A stretch of DNA of 64,000 nucleotides from Petaurus breviceps papuanus (GCA_028583685.1 JAMXIF010000003.1:78308558-78372557), one strand, 5' to 3'. Shown: positions 47,502 to 59,930, counted from the first letter of the stretch. Notes: generated by a model not told the origin, from the letters alone. Numbers and translations: made by a program.

Positions 47502-48575
47502 TCATGCTTCTCTTGCTTCTTGTATCTGAATGTCAAATTTTCTATTCAACTCTGGTTTTTTCAGCAAGAATGCCTGAAAGTCCTCTATTCCACTGAATGA
47601 CCATATTTTCCCCTGAAACATGATACTCAGTTTTGCTGGGTAGGTGACTCTTGGTCTTAGTCCCAGCTCCCTTGACCTTCGGAATATCACATTCTAAGCC
47701 CTTCGATCCCTCAGTGTAGAAGCTGCCAGATCCTGGGTTATCCTGATTGTGTTTCCACAATATTCAAATTGTTTCTTCCTGGCTGCTTGTAATATTCTCT
47801 CCTTAATCTGGGAATTCCGGAACCTGGCTATAATATTCCTAGGAGTTTTCTTTTTGGGATCTTTTTCAGGAGGTGATTGGTGGATTCTTTCAACCTCTAT
47901 TTTGCCCTCTGGTTCTAAAACATCAGGGCAGTTTTCTTTGAGAACTTCCTGGAGGATGCTTTCTAGGTTCTTACTTTGGTCATGGCTTTCAGGTAGTCCA
48001 ATAATTTTTAAATTATCTCTCCTGGATCTATTTTCCAGGTCAGTGGTTTTTCCCATGAGATATTTCACATTGCCTTCTATTCTTTCATTTGTTTGGATCT
48101 GTTTGAGAGCATCTTGATTTCTCATAAAGTCATTAGCTTCCATTTGCTCCAATCTAATTCTGAAGCAATGATTCTCTTCAGTGAGCTTTTGAGATTCTTT
48201 TTCCATCTGGCAAATTCGACTTTTTAAGGCATTCTTCTCCTCATTGCCTTTTTGAGCCTCCTTTGCCATTTGAGTCAGTCTGTTTTTTAAGGTATTATTT
48301 TCTTCAGTCAGGCTGTTGACTCTCATTTCATAATTTTCTTGCATTGTTCTCATTTCTCTTCCCAATTTTTCCTCCACTTCTCTTATTTGCTTCTTAAGGT
48401 CCTCTATGGCCTGTAACCAGCTTGTATTTTCCTTTGAAGCTTTTGGTGCAGGAGTACTGACTTCACTGTTTTCCTCCTGTTCCATGCCTTGCTCCTTCTT
48501 ATCCCCAAAATAGGAGTGTAATGTTGGAATCTTCTGTCTGCTTTGTTTCCTCTGCCTGCTCATTTTGCCACTCAA
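47502..48575 (-). pseudogene. HAL1 ORF1 (L1 ORF1p-like), one in-frame stop
   Basis: This encodes an L1-type ORF1 protein, an RNA-binding trimeric chaperone of retrotransposition. The frame starts at 48575 (MSGKMSRQRK). Residues about 52-150 form a heptad-rich coiled coil (VEEKLGREM, LTEENNTLKNRL). The RRM starts at about 188 with NLKIIGLPES, and the C-terminal domain has TPRNIIARF at 244-252 and TYPAKLSIM. One TAG at 47694-47696, after residue 293, replaces the Trp codon kept in copy 2 (QRAWNMIF). The same frame then stays open for about 63 codons to 47502. No other break is visible, so the copy is recent. Confidence 0.88.
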
Positions 48576-49282
48576 TTATTTGACTTTTGGGCTTTTTGCC
48601 ACAGTAGGACTCTGCCACCAGACAGGGGAGTTTTCGTCCCAAATGCTGGGTTTTCTTAGCTGCCGGAGGTATTAGATGGGTGTCCTCTCTGATGTCTCTA
48701 CACGCTCTGGCAAGCTGGACACACACCCCAGGACCTCCACCCTAGACTTCAATCCCTATCCAAGCAGGTTAAAGCAAGAGCGATTACCCCCCAGACTGGT
48801 GCTTGGTCCCCCTACACTCTGCAGGACAGGAGCTGAAGCCGCCACATGGAGCTGGCAGGCTGTGCTGGCGTCTCAGCGGTTTCTCGCCCCAGGGGTAAAA
48901 GCCACGCACTCCCACTTACTGGTCCCAAAGTCCAGACTGTACTGCCCTCTCACTTTGTCCTTAGTGTCTATGTGTCTATAAATCTGGAAGCAGCCACAGC
49001 TGCTGCTGATCTGGAGTCCCTCCAGCTGGTGGCTGGTCAAGCCCGCCCTGGGGCTAAAGCCTCGGCGTGGTGCTGGGCTCGGCTCCCAGAGCGCTGCGCT
49101 GGCCGATTCCTGCTGGCCTGCCGGGCTGTCCTCAGTGGGAGGTTAGCTTCTCTGTGTCATTATGTGGGTTCTGCAGCTCCAAAGTTTGTTTAGATTCCTC
49201 TTTTTACATGGATTGGGGAGGGTGGAAGCCAGAGCCGCGGGAAGGTCTTGCTTCTACTCTGCCATCTTGGCTCCGCCCCCCC
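48576..49282 (-). promoter_or_regulatory. HAL1 5' UTR / internal promoter region
   Basis: A GC- and CpG-rich segment upstream of ORF1, beginning with the GGAGCCAAGATGGC motif typical of L1 5' ends (YY1-like AAGATGGC). Promoter activity is inferred from L1 biology. Confidence 0.6.
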
Positions 49283-50667
49283 GATAATTTCTTGAAGGAT
49301 AATTTCTAGGCTATTTTTTTTTATCATGGCTTTCAGGTAGTCCAATAATTTTTAATCATCTCTCCTATTTTCCAAGTCAGTGGTTTTTCCAATGAGATAT
49401 TATACATTGCCTTCAGTTTTTTCATTTGTTTGTATCTGTTTTATAGTATATTTCTCATAAAGTCATTAGCTTCCATTTGCTCTAATCTAATTTTGAAGGA
49501 ATTATTCTCTTCAGTGAGTTTTTGAAGTTCCTTTTCCATCTGGGAGATTTTACTTTTTAAGGCATTCTTCTCCTCATTGACTTTTTGGGCCTCTTTTGCC
49601 ATTTAATTTGGTCTATTTTTAAGGTGTTCTTTTCTTCAGTATTTTTGGGGTCTTCTTTAGCAGGCTGTTGACTTGCTTTTCATGATTTTCTTGCATCATT
49701 CTCATTTCTCTTCCCAATTTTTCTTCCACTTCTCTTACTTGATTTTCAAAATCCGTCTTGAGCTCCTCCATGGCCTGTAATGAGTTATATTTTTCTTGGA
49801 AGCTTTTGATGCAGGAGTTTTGACTTTGTTGTCTTCTTCTCATTCCGTGTTTTGATCCTTTTTGTCCCCAAAAAATGATTCTGTGGTCTGATTTTGCTTC
49901 CTCTGCTTGCTCATTTTGCCAGCTGATTACTTGGCTTTTGAGATCTTTGCCATAGTAGAACTCTGCTTCCAGAATGGAGAGAGCCATGTCCCAAATCTCT
50001 GGGGTTTTTTATAATGCTGTCAGAGGTCTGAGGAGGGCCCCCTCTCAACAGACACCCCAATCTCTGGCACACTGTCACACACCCCAGGACCACCACCCAA
50101 GACCACGATCCAGATCCAAGTAGGTCAAAGCAAGAGTGATTACCCTGTGAATGGTCACTTGGTCCCCCTAAGATCTGTAGGCCAGGAGCTCTGGAGGCAG
50201 CCATGGGGCAGCAGCTGCAGCAGCAGAGCCTGCTGCACCTCTTGCCCTTGGGGAAGGGGCCCCCACAGCTCTTCCATTACCTGGTTTCAAAAGAGTTCTC
50301 CACTGACCTTTTTCTTTCCCCTTGGTGTTCATGGGTTGAGAAGTCTGGAAACCACCACAGCTGCTGGTGATTCACTCTCCTGAAGTCTGCTCCTGCCAGT
50401 CTGTTGTGCTGGTCGGGATGCCCTGGGTCCAGGACCCTGCAGCTCAGGGACTGAGCTTGGCTCCCAGCTTGCTGAGATAGACCTTTCCTGTCAGTCTGCC
50501 AGGCTTCCTTCAGCAGGAGATTTGTTTCTCTCTGTCACTTTGTGGGTTCTGTAGTTATAAAATTTGTTTAGAGTCATATTTTATAGGTATTGCAGGTGGT
50601 TGGAGCTGGGGCCAAGCCTAGTTCCCGTTTTTACTCAGCCATCTTGGCACTGCTCCCCCCTCCCCCA
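49283..50667 (-). mobile_element. HAL1 copy 2, 5' part
   Basis: It resumes the ORF1 coiled-coil region of copy 2; a minus-strand frame to 49987 carries QVREVEEKLGREMRMMQENH. It ends with a GC-rich 5' region, GCAGTGCCAAGATGGCTGAG in sense. It is decayed relative to copy 3. Confidence 0.82.
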
Positions 50668-50704
50668 TAAGCAATTGTTTTATTTTGTTAAAAGCATAGA
50701 TGCA

Positions 50705-50830
50705 GGGGTAGAGAACCTTTGACCTTACGGCTACATGTGGCCTTCTACATCCTTAAGTGCAACCTTCTGACTAAATCTAAATTTTACAGAACATATTCTT
50801 TTAATAAAAGGATTAGTACTTAGTAAGGGC
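50705..50830 (+). mobile_element. hAT-like transposon end
   Basis: CAGGGGTAGAGAACCTTTGACC, GGCTACATGTGGCCTTCTAC and AATTTTACAGAACATATTC resemble a common marsupial hAT end. The other end is not seen. Confidence 0.45.
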
Positions 50831-50992
50831 AATTGCTAAATGTTTGTAGTGAAAAAACAAAACACATCAATAAAACTTAAAAAAATGTATATCCAACAGT
50901 AATAAAGAAAATGATAGTGTTGTTTTTCTATATGATGGTTTTATTAGTTGCTATTTCTTGACTGTAGCTCCTCTTGATTCTGAAATCCCAAC

Positions 50993-51157
50993 TCTTTTTT
51001 TTCCTTTTAGAGGGCAGTTGGGGTTAAGTAACTTGCCCAAGGGTTACATGGCTAGTTTTTTTGAGTGGGTGTTAAGTGTCTGAGGCCGGAACCTAACTCA
51101 GGTCCTCCTGACTCTGGGGCCAGCAATTTACCCACTGCACCACCTAGCCACCCCCAT
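50993..51157 (-). mobile_element. Marsupial CORE-SINE
   Basis: It has GAGGGCAGTTGGGGTTAAG, GGTTACATGGCTAGTTTTTTTG and a CACCACCTAGCCACCCCC end. Flanks CCCAACTCTTTTT and CCCAACTCTATTT are the duplication. Confidence 0.85.
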
Positions 51158-52139
51158 CCCAACTCTATTTCTAAGACACGTTTCCAGGAAGTCAGCATTG
51201 TCTAGAGACTTCTTTCCTTTCTAGGAGGCTTGGTCTCAGAATTCCTTTCCTTGTCCAGGTTCTTTTTTTTACTCCGATACTGTTGCATTTTTCTGTGCCA
51301 CAAACTTCTGCTTCTCTGGGGTCCCCATGATTTTTTCTCTCTTGAGTCTATAGAGATCCTTGGAATGATCATAAATAGGGTGGAGTTTTAGGGCAGATCA
51401 TGCTTTCCTCTAGAGAACTGGAATCTTTATGAATTTGATCAGCTTCTCCTTGAACATCTTAGTATTGGTCCTCTCCACTCAGTTTGCTTCTTTTTTTCTT
51501 AAATGATGGCTAAGAGTTTCACTCAGGTAAAGGACTAACCAGGACTCAATCAGTCATTCTTGATATAGGTCAATCAGGACAAGGGTACTCATTCATACTT
51601 TATCAAGAACACTTTATTAAAATCAGAACAGAATCTCAAATGAGGTGTTAATAAGGATGCTTATATTTTTTATAGGAAGACACATTCAATCAAACCTCAT
51701 CCTTTAACTTTGTTAATGTGGACCAGTCTCCTCCTGATCACAGTCCACATTTGTAGAAGTTTAGGGATAGAGAAAGCTATGCTGAAGCCTCATTTTCTCT
51801 TTCTGAAAGACAATGAATTAGATTTACTCTGGAGTCATAAGGTATCATACCAAACAATAGCAGCTGAAAGAGGAAGCAAAAGAAAAAAAGGGATGATTTA
51901 TGTCTGTGGCTTGTGTCAAAGGACCAGAGGGAACCATATATCTATCTACCCTTACCTGTTTTTCCTGGGGAATTCATAGGAACCATACTTACTAATATCT
52001 AGTGTTAGTACCAAGTTAGTACCAAGATCTGGGGGAATAATGTGGGCCTCGCTTAGATTGGAGAACCTGGGAAATCCCTATTCCTGAAACGGGGGAGGGG
52101 GAGGAATGAAAACTTCCACCAAAGCATATCTCTACTGAA

Positions 52140-53545
52140 ACTACTTCCTGCTCTTATGGAATTCACTAATAGGGAAGAAAACATGTAAACAACTATGCAA
52201 ACAAGATACATTGAGGATAAATTGGGAATAACCACAGAGGAAAGGTACTGAGATTAAGGAGGAATGGGAAAGTTTTCTTGCAGTAGGTGGGACTTTAGCT
52301 AAGACTTGAAGGAAATCAGGAAGTGAAGATGAGGCAGTAGAGAGTTTTAGGCATGGGGGACAGCAAGGGAGAATGTTCAGTTGGAATATAGAATATCCTG
52401 TGTGAAGAAGAGGAAGGAGGTCAGTGTCAATGGATGGTGGAATACTTGGAAAGGAGCAAAGTGTAAGAGCACTAGAAAAGGAGAAGCCAGGTTATGAAGG
52501 GTCTTAAAACCCAAACAGGATTTTATATTTAATCCTGGAGTTAATGGGTAATCATTGGAGTTTATTGAGTAAGGGCATGACATGGTCAGAACTGCACTTA
52601 GGGAAGATCAATTTGACAATTGAGTGGAAGATGGAGGCAGGGAGACCAACCAGTAGGTTATTGCAATAGTCTAGGTATGAAGTGATACAACAGAGCATTG
52701 GCAGTGTCAGAGGAGAGAAGGTGGCATATTAGAGAGATGTTACAAAGGTATCAATGACAGCACTTGGCAACCAATTGGATACGAAAGGTGAAGGAGACTG
52801 AGGAGTGAAGGATGATACCTAGTTTGCATGCCTGTTACCTGGGAAGACAGTGATAAACTTGGCAGTAATACGGAAACTAGAAAGTGAGCAGGTTTTGGGG
52901 AAAAGATAATGAGTTCAGTTGTAGATGGCTTTCTCAGGAAGTTTAGCTAAAAAATGGAGAAAGCAAATATAGGATTAAGGCTAGGGGGGATGGTTGGATA
53001 AAGTGAGTATTTTTAAGGATGGGAGAGACACGAGTGTGTTTGTAGGCATTTGGGAAGTAGGCAGTTGCTAGGAAAAGACTGAAGATCAGTGGGAGTGGGG
53101 ATGATAGAAGGGTCAATGCACTGGAGAAGATGGGATGGAATGAGATTACTTGTACATATGAAGGGGTTTGCCCTGGCTCAGAGTAGAACCTCTTCATGTG
53201 AGATGAGTGAAGTAGGTGATAGTGGTGGAAAACATCTGAATGATGTGAGGTGAAGAGGAAGGGAGGAGAGAGAACTCGTCAAATAACCCCATTTTTCCAG
53301 TGAAGCACGAAACAAGGCTCTCAGCTGAGAGGGTAGGGTGGGAGATCCTTGAGAAAGTCTAAAGGTGAGAGGTCAGAGTTTGGAATGTCTGCTGATGGTG
53401 AGTGGGATAGTGAATTGATTAGGAATAATTTGTCTTGCTACATTGAGGACCCTGTTTTTATGATGTAACATAAATTTGTAGTGGACCCAGATATGGAAGT
53501 CCTGACTTTTTCCAGTTCTCTTTAGCAGCACAAGAATCAGAATGA
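52140..53545 (-). repeat. Long L2 copy, 3' third and RT region
   Basis: The series TTTATATTTAATCCTGGAG, GGAGTTTATTGAGTAAGGGC, TGACATGGTCAGAACTGC and TAGTCTAGGTATGAAGTG is L2 in reverse. The 3' end lies near 52140. It is the longest uninterrupted L2 in the window; no frame survives. Confidence 0.75.
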
Positions 53546-53549
53546 AGAA

Positions 53550-53575
53550 AGTGGTTTGTGTGTGTGTGTGTGGGG
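53550..53575. repeat. (GT)n microsatellite
   Basis: A short pure GT run followed by G6. Confidence 0.8.
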
Positions 53576-54004
53576 GGTAATCCAAGGTTGGGACTTGTTG
53601 AGGCATGATCAGCAAGTAAGTGACAAGGGATTAGAATGTAAAGAATATTGCTGAATTGAACAAGTTCACAAAGAAGTGAATTTTGAAATCATTTCAAAAA
53701 TATCAAATTCTGGAAAGTCAGAAGCAATGAGACAGACCATAATGTTAGGCTATAGCCAGAGACAGTTGGCTCAGCTGAACAACAGCAACAATATACCACC
53801 ACCACCACCGTCAAAAACAGTGATGAAAGGAGAGAGTCAACATCAGGTTTTGCAAGCAATATTGCTCCAACATAGCATACTTCTATGGATAACTAGTAAA
53901 TAGCTAAGGAAATTAATATTTCAAACAAGTATTTTCTTTAATTATATTTTACAAAATTTTGTTTATTCCTTTGATGGTATAAAAATAAAATGGTTGTCTC
54001 ATAA

Positions 54005-54250
54005 AAATATAGAGGTGGTCTGATGTGGTGGATAGAAGACCAATCATCAATCAGGAAGAGCAGGTTTCAAGTTCTGTCTCGATAAAGACTAGATGTGTGA
54101 CAATGAGGAAATCAGTTAACCTTTTAGTGCCCCAGACACCTCTTTTAGACCCTGTGGAGAAACTGGCATTTCACATGGGTGGGTAGAGTTTCTATACTGG
54201 AAAGTTCTTTACAGTGATGAAGTCACAAGTCTAATTCTTTCTCCTCTTTT
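54005..54250 (+). repeat. Old MIR-like SINE
   Basis: GTGGTGGATAGAAGACC, AGGAAGAGCAGGTTTCAAG and TGTGTGACAATGAGG...CAGTTAACC form a diverged CORE-SINE. Confidence 0.5.
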
Positions 54251-54824
54251 AAAGCAAAACAAACTAAAGTATACAGAGCAGACCTTCAAAATGTGGAAAG
54301 ACAATAAAATAAAACAGAATGTGAAGTCTATATTCAAGAGGAAAACATGAAATACTTTCAATTTAGCTAAAAGGCATCTGGATTTTATTTATAAATAATT
54401 TCATTCCAAAATAAATTCGTGTTCAAATATGTTTTGGTTGATGGAAAACTGAATCCAACAAAACTCATCTATAATTAAATAACAAGCAAGAGAACAAAAG
54501 TACAACTTGAAATAACTGCCATTCTGTGCATACCTTAAATTAAGCTCAAATGTGGCACTCTGATGGATGCATGATTTAATTGATGTGGATGTTCCTTCTA
54601 ACAATCCACATCAACACCCTCAGCTCCTCCCCATATACTGACTATACTGTGGGATGATACAGTTAAAGACTTACAGTGCTACATCTTGACTATTTTTCAG
54701 TTTATCAACTAGTTAGTGTTTACTAAAATATTGCATACTACCAATCATACGTGTTACTTCAAGGCATTGATTTCTGCAGTTCATTATGGAACTTTCAATC
54801 AGATGCTATTTATAGACGTCAATT

Positions 54825-55110
54825 CAGTTAAATTCAATGAACATTTGTTAAATGCTTACTGTGATAAGTTGTGCTATGCATTGGGGATACGAAGACCAAA
54901 AATGAAAAGTTCCTCTTCTCTGGGAGCTTTCATTTTGTCAGGGGAGATATAGCATGCATATAGCAGGATTAGGGAATCCAAGAACCGAGATCAAAAGCAT
55001 AATGGAGATGATTTGAGAGAACTTTGGAGGGAGAAACAGAAACATTTTTTCCTTGGAATATACTACAGAACACATGAACAGAAAAGAAATAGCTGAGGAT
55101 TTTCAGAAAC
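54825..55110 (-). repeat. L2 3' end
   Basis: AACATTTGTTAAATGCTTACTG, GCATTGGGGATACG and the reverse upstream block. Confidence 0.68.
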
Positions 55111-55139
55111 TGATCAGAAGTCTGGCGTATTGGCAAGAT

Positions 55140-55370
55140 AGATGATAATGATGGTGGACTCCTCCCTGGGACACTTACTAGCTATGTGACCTTGGCAAAG
55201 TCATTTAATTTCTCTGAGCTTGAGTCCTTCTCTGTAAAATGGGGATAAGAATGTATAAATTACTTGTACCTCCCAGGGTGATTCAGAGGCTCTAATGAGA
55301 GAATGCATGTAAAGCATTTTGCCAACTTTGAAGTACTATGTAAATGTTAGCTATTTTTATATGACAATAT
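55140..55370 (+). repeat. MIR
   Basis: CTTACTAGCTATGTGACCTTGG, TTTAATTTCTCTGAGC, TCTGTAAAATGGGGATAAG and GAGAATGCATGTAAAGC: near full-length MIR. Confidence 0.8.
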
Positions 55371-55788
55371 CATCATCTTCATTTTTTAGAAAGTAGGATG
55401 GCGGCATATTAATTTCTGTTTCTAAGTGGTTGCTAGTATTACCAGCTCCCATTTTTATAGTGCTTCAAGGCACTGAATGCATAGATCATAGATGAAAGGC
55501 CTTGTCCAAGAACAGAGCTGTTAACTGGTTTGGGATGAGAGTCCTGAACCAAGGTTTTTCAGTATCCCAAGTCAAGGGTCCATTTATGCTCTAGCCAAAG
55601 AACTTATTAACTTAGGGGGCAGAGTAAGTGAACTCTAAGGTCTCTCCCAGTTAGGAAGTTTTATGATTCTTGTTCATCTTCTTTGTGTTCCCAGCACCCA
55701 TTATTACCCAAAGGTTAATCAAAAATGTACAAGTGGGTAACAGAACATTATAATCAAGTAATATAGGATGTACAGTGTCAAAGGGAAG

Positions 55789-56040
55789 CTAGGTGGCACA
55801 GTAGATAGAACATTAGGCTTGGAATCAGGAAGACTCATCTTCCTGAATTCAAATCTGACCTCAGACACTTACTAGCTGAGTGATCCTGGGCAAGTCACTT
55901 AAGCCTTTTTGCCTCAGCTTACTCATCTGTGAAATGAGCTGCAGAAGAAAATAGCAAACCATTTCAATATCTTTGCTAAGAAAATCCTAAAATGGGATCA
56001 CAAAGAGTTGGACAGAGGTGAAACCACTGAATAACAACAA
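55789..56040 (+). mobile_element. CORE-SINE with RTE/BovB-like tail
   Basis: Forward copy from GGAAGCTAGGTGGCACAGTAG to the tail TTTGCTAAGAAAATCC...GGGATCACAAAGAGTTGGAC and an AACAACAAAAAACAACA end. Confidence 0.85.
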
Positions 56041-56186
56041 AAAACAACAGTATTGAGACTGTTATTAGAAATTAAGCAAGTAGGCCAATCAGGTAGAGTG
56101 GACAGTTTACTCATAAGGTCAAGAGAAGAGAAGGAAGACCTTCAAATACACTTTCTCATGAATATTCAAAGCATGACCTCTAAGAG

Positions 56187-56330
56187 CAGCTAGGTTATAT
56201 ACAATGGATAGAGTGCTGGGCCTGAAGTCAGGAGGACCTGAGCTCACATCTGGCATCAGACACTTACTAGCCATATGACCCTGGGCAAGTCACAACCCCA
56301 ATTGTCTCAAAAAAGAAAAAAAAAACCATG
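56187..56330 (+). mobile_element. Marsupial CORE-SINE
   Basis: AGAGCAGCTAGGTTATATAC to CCCCAATTGTCTC with A-rich tail. Confidence 0.8.
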
Positions 56331-57244
56331 GGGTAAAATGTTTCCTACAAATAATACATTTAACCAGTTTCTTCCAGGTGCTGATTTCCTCCCCACAAAT
56401 ACTCAAACTTGGGGTTAAGATTTTTCTGCAACTTATCTTCAATGTGAGGTTCCTCTAGAGTGACTTTTCTGACAAACTTGGCGGTCCATTCTTCACTGTA
56501 AAACTTTTGCTATAATCATGATAGTCATGGGATTTCTCCCTTCTGTACTTTCTGATGTCTATAAAAATGCACATAAAAGCATGAGTGCCAGCCAATTCTG
56601 CCACACTCACCACACATACTTGTTTGGTTGGCTCTCTGTGGCATATTTATATGACGGCATGGATAAGAGTTACAAAAGATGGGCAGATAAGAATGTGTTG
56701 AAAGCTGTATTGTTAGAGCGAACATCTGCAGTGATGAGATCATAGACCCATTAGAGTGTATCAGATTTATCATAAACACCTAACTTTTAATATACACTTA
56801 GTAGAGGTTTGTTGAACATGCTTGTTAAATTCCATCATTTTCTACCCCAAAGTTCTACGTCTTTCATGTACAGTTGTGAAAAAAATATTGTTAAAATATA
56901 GAGGTCACTAATAGAGGTCACTATTTGCTTCTTTAAAAAAAATTCACTTTTAGCTTGAAATACTGCTTTTTAAAGTCATTTTGTAGCCTTGAAATATAAA
57001 ATATTACATTTTGCCCATGATCATTGGTCACTATACTAAAGTAAATTAATAGTGACCCTCCATATTTCTTTTATTCTCTTTCTTCATATTCTTTTCACTT
57101 TACATTCTCTCCCACCCAAATGATTCTTCTCCTATTTGAAGCTGAGTTTCAGTTGACAGGCATGGGTCATATATATCATTATGATTTAGCCATAATGTTC
57201 AATACTCTGCCGTGTTTTCTTTTGTCTTTTAAAGTCCAATGCTA

Positions 57245-57500
57245 TTCAAATCGATCCATTGTTAAGGGTGTGTTAAGTACGGGTAAGTACTAGACACAGT
57301 GTTAGGCTGTTGGGATATAAAGACAAATTGAAATCAATTCTTGCCCTCAAGGTGTTTCTGTTCTACTGGACAAACAGGGAAGATACAACACTTTGAAAGT
57401 ATACACATGATCTTTCGAGGCAGGGGAATATAGTGCTATCTAGGACAATCAGGAAAGTCTCAGTATAAACACTTCTTTTGTGAAATATGAGGTTTAGCTA
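57245..57500 (-). repeat. L2 3' end
   Basis: AGTACTAGACACAGTGTTAGGC and TGCCCTCAAGGTGTTTCTG, diverged. Confidence 0.6.
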
Positions 57501-57906
57501 TGACTTCTTGTAATACCTTCATCTATTTGGTCCTCATGACTGGTCTAATTTAAGCAACTAGGAACTTGACATGGGTATCTTAAGCTATAATAGCCAAACT
57601 TAACATAGTTTAGAAGCTTCCCTTTCAAACATAGCCAGAACACAGTGTAATGAAACAGAAAGAACAGAGGCAAAGCACCGATGAGTTGCGCCACAGGGAG
57701 AGGAGGGCATGGCAGGTGGCATTTTATTTCCTTTTCTAAGAAAACCAAGAAACTCAGCCAATTAGGCACCCCTTCTTGGGCAGGTACTTTTCAAAATGAT
57801 TTTCTTTGCTCTCTGTCCTCAGGTATTTGTAGAAGTTTAAAACCTTGTAAATTATGAGACTAATATAGTCTCACTTCTGTGGTAAGAATATACAATAGAA
57901 CTTTCG

Positions 57907-58147
57907 GGCAGCGAGGTGGCATAGTGGATAGAGTGCTGAACCTGGAGACAGGAGGATCTGAGTTCCGGTCTGACCTCAGATACTCACTAGGTTTGTAACC
58001 ATGGGCAAGTCATTTAACCCGGTTTACTTCAGTTTTCTCATTGGTGAAATGAGCTGGAGAAGGAAATGGCAAACCATTCCAGTAACTTTGCCAAGAAAAC
58101 TCCAAAATGGGGTCACAAAGAGTTGGGCATAACTGAAATAACTAAAT
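57907..58147 (+). mobile_element. CORE-SINE with RTE/BovB-like tail
   Basis: GGGCAGCGAGGTGGCATAG head, then GAGCTGGAGAAGGAAATGGC and GCCAAGAAAACTCC tail, then ACTGAAATAACTAAATAG. Confidence 0.87.
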
Positions 58148-58489
58148 AGTAAAGACCTTTACACAGCTTAGCATTTGGTGAGCATTAAAATCTACTCCAC
58201 ATGCACTGGGATTTTTTTTTAATGCATAAAAAGTAGAATAATGATTGTCAATTAAGAAAGGAATGCAGCATCCAGAATGAAGAAGCAGGTGTTCACATTC
58301 TGGTGTTGGGAAGAAAAAAATAGAGTGGCATGAAACAAACAAAAAAATCTCTGCAAAAATTGAAAGCATGAAAATGAGAGGAAATAGGTGGATAAATTGC
58401 AAAGGCTCTCAAATTCCAAACCAGCTATCCCCAAACACTGTCAAAGCAACAGGCTTGACTCTATTTCTAAGAACAGAATAGAATGAGAA

Positions 58490-58680
58490 CCAACCAAATT
58501 AACAGGAACTTGTTAAGCATCTGTTATGTGCCTGTCCCTGTCCTACTTGCCCCTGTGAGTCTACAGACATAAATAAACGTCAAACTTGCCCTCAAAGAGT
58601 TTACATTCTATTGGAAGAAGCAAAATGTGTGTGTGTGTGTGTGTGTGTGTTAATAGGTACAAACAAAATATAAAGTGTTT
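58490..58680 (-). repeat. L2 3' end with (GT)n
   Basis: AACTTGTTAAGCATCTGTTATGTGCC and CCCTCAAAGAGTTTACATTC; a pure GT tract lies at about 58626-58650. Confidence 0.7.
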
Positions 58681-58912
58681 GCTGTGTTTGTTCAGTCACT
58701 CATTCATGTTTGACTCTCCATGATCCCAATGGGGATTTTCTTGGCAAAGACACTAGAGTAGTCTGCCATTTCCTTCTCCAGTGGATTAAGGCAAAGAGGT
58801 TAAGTTACTTACCTAGGGTCATGCAGTTAGTAAGTGTCTGAGGCCTGAACTGGACTCAGGTCTTCTTGACTCCATGCCTGGCACTCTATCCACTGAGCCA
58901 CCTAGATACCTA
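58681..58912 (-). mobile_element. CORE-SINE with RTE/BovB-like tail
   Basis: It starts GTGTTTGTTCAGTCACTC, has TTTCTTGGCAAAGACACTAGAG and TTTCCTTCTCCAGTGG, and ends GAGCCACCTAGATACC. Confidence 0.83.
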
Positions 58913-59729
58913 TGTGCTGTCTTACTATTCCCAATTTCTCATATATTATCAACTCCCTATTAAGCTTATTCATTCTTATCTTTCCAGACCAAATTACATT
59001 TCCTCAGCATCTAAAACAATTGCAAAATACAAATTGAGGATCACTTCCTTCTTTATATCATCAATTATCATTGTTTCATTTGTAGTTATCAGTAGTTCTC
59101 TTCTTTCTTTGATCCTCTTTCCTCTAGTATAGCTACAACCTGCCTCCCCCTCTGTTTTGTTATCCTTAGCCTTCATTCCCATCCTTATTACATGGGGTTT
59201 AGCACTCTTTTTTTTTCTTTTTGGGTTTTAGCACTCAACTGTCTTCTTACAGAATTGTGACATACTTTTCATACTCTTTTATCTACCCTTGCTTTTATTT
59301 TCTGTACATTATTATAAAAATTGAAATTGTTGGTAAGTTCCTTGGACATCTATATCAATAAAGCATAAGCTGATCTGGCAGATATTTCTCCCGAATTGTG
59401 AGTCATTTTCTTAGTTATGTCCTTGATGGTAAGCACAAGGAGGATGGATAAGGAAGCCCTCTTCTTTGTCAAGGCAAACTTCTCCACTTATACCTGGGAT
59501 CCAAAGCCTCCAGTCTCCTCTGACACCTTGTTCTATTAATCATTCTTTTTTTTTATAGCTGTGGGAAACAGAAACAGTTTCATGCCTGCCGTGTTATGAA
59601 TCCATACCTGGTCCACCAAAATATAAGCGATTTCCTGAATTTGACATGTCAGTCATGCTCACAGTAGTGGAGGTAGGGAAAACAGAGAAGGCAGGTGTGA
59701 TTCTAATCATCTCTCAGAGGGAATAATAA

Positions 59730-59930
59730 CATTAACAGTTCATATATGTAATAGTTCATATTTATACATTAAAGTTTGTGAAGTGCTTTTGTCCCTATAA
59801 TCCTGTAAAGTAGTGTATTATCTCCACTTTACAGATGAGGAAACTGAGGTTCTGGAGAGATTATGTAACTTGTACATAATCACATTGTTATATGTCTGAA
59901 GTGGAGTTGGTACCCAAGTGTCTTAAGTCC
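59730..59930 (+). repeat. MIR-family SINE
   Basis: AAAGTTTGTGAAGTGCTTTTG, CTCCACTTTACAGATGAGG and AAACTGAGGTTCTGGAGAG. Confidence 0.7.

Larger units (their letters stand above)
46446..49282 (-). mobile_element. HAL1 copy 3, young, apparently full length, nested in copy 2
   Basis: A 2837-bp insertion with a poly(A) tail (T run at 46446-46455) and an L1-type 5' start GGGGGGCGGAGCCAAGATGGC ending at 49282. The duplications GAGAATTTCTT (46435-46445) and GATAATTTCTT (49283-49293) match at 10 of 11 bases. The layout in sense is a CpG-rich 5' UTR of about 707 bp, ORF1 of about 357 codons and a purine-rich 3' UTR of about 1.05 kb. An L1 endonuclease/reverse transcriptase ORF2 is absent, which defines a half-LINE. 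It would have needed L1 proteins in trans to move. Confidence 0.9.

Noticed and set aside
48676-49309. Overlapping plus-strand frames in GC-rich sequence
   Set aside because: They are antisense to the HAL1 5' UTR and reflect its high GC content.
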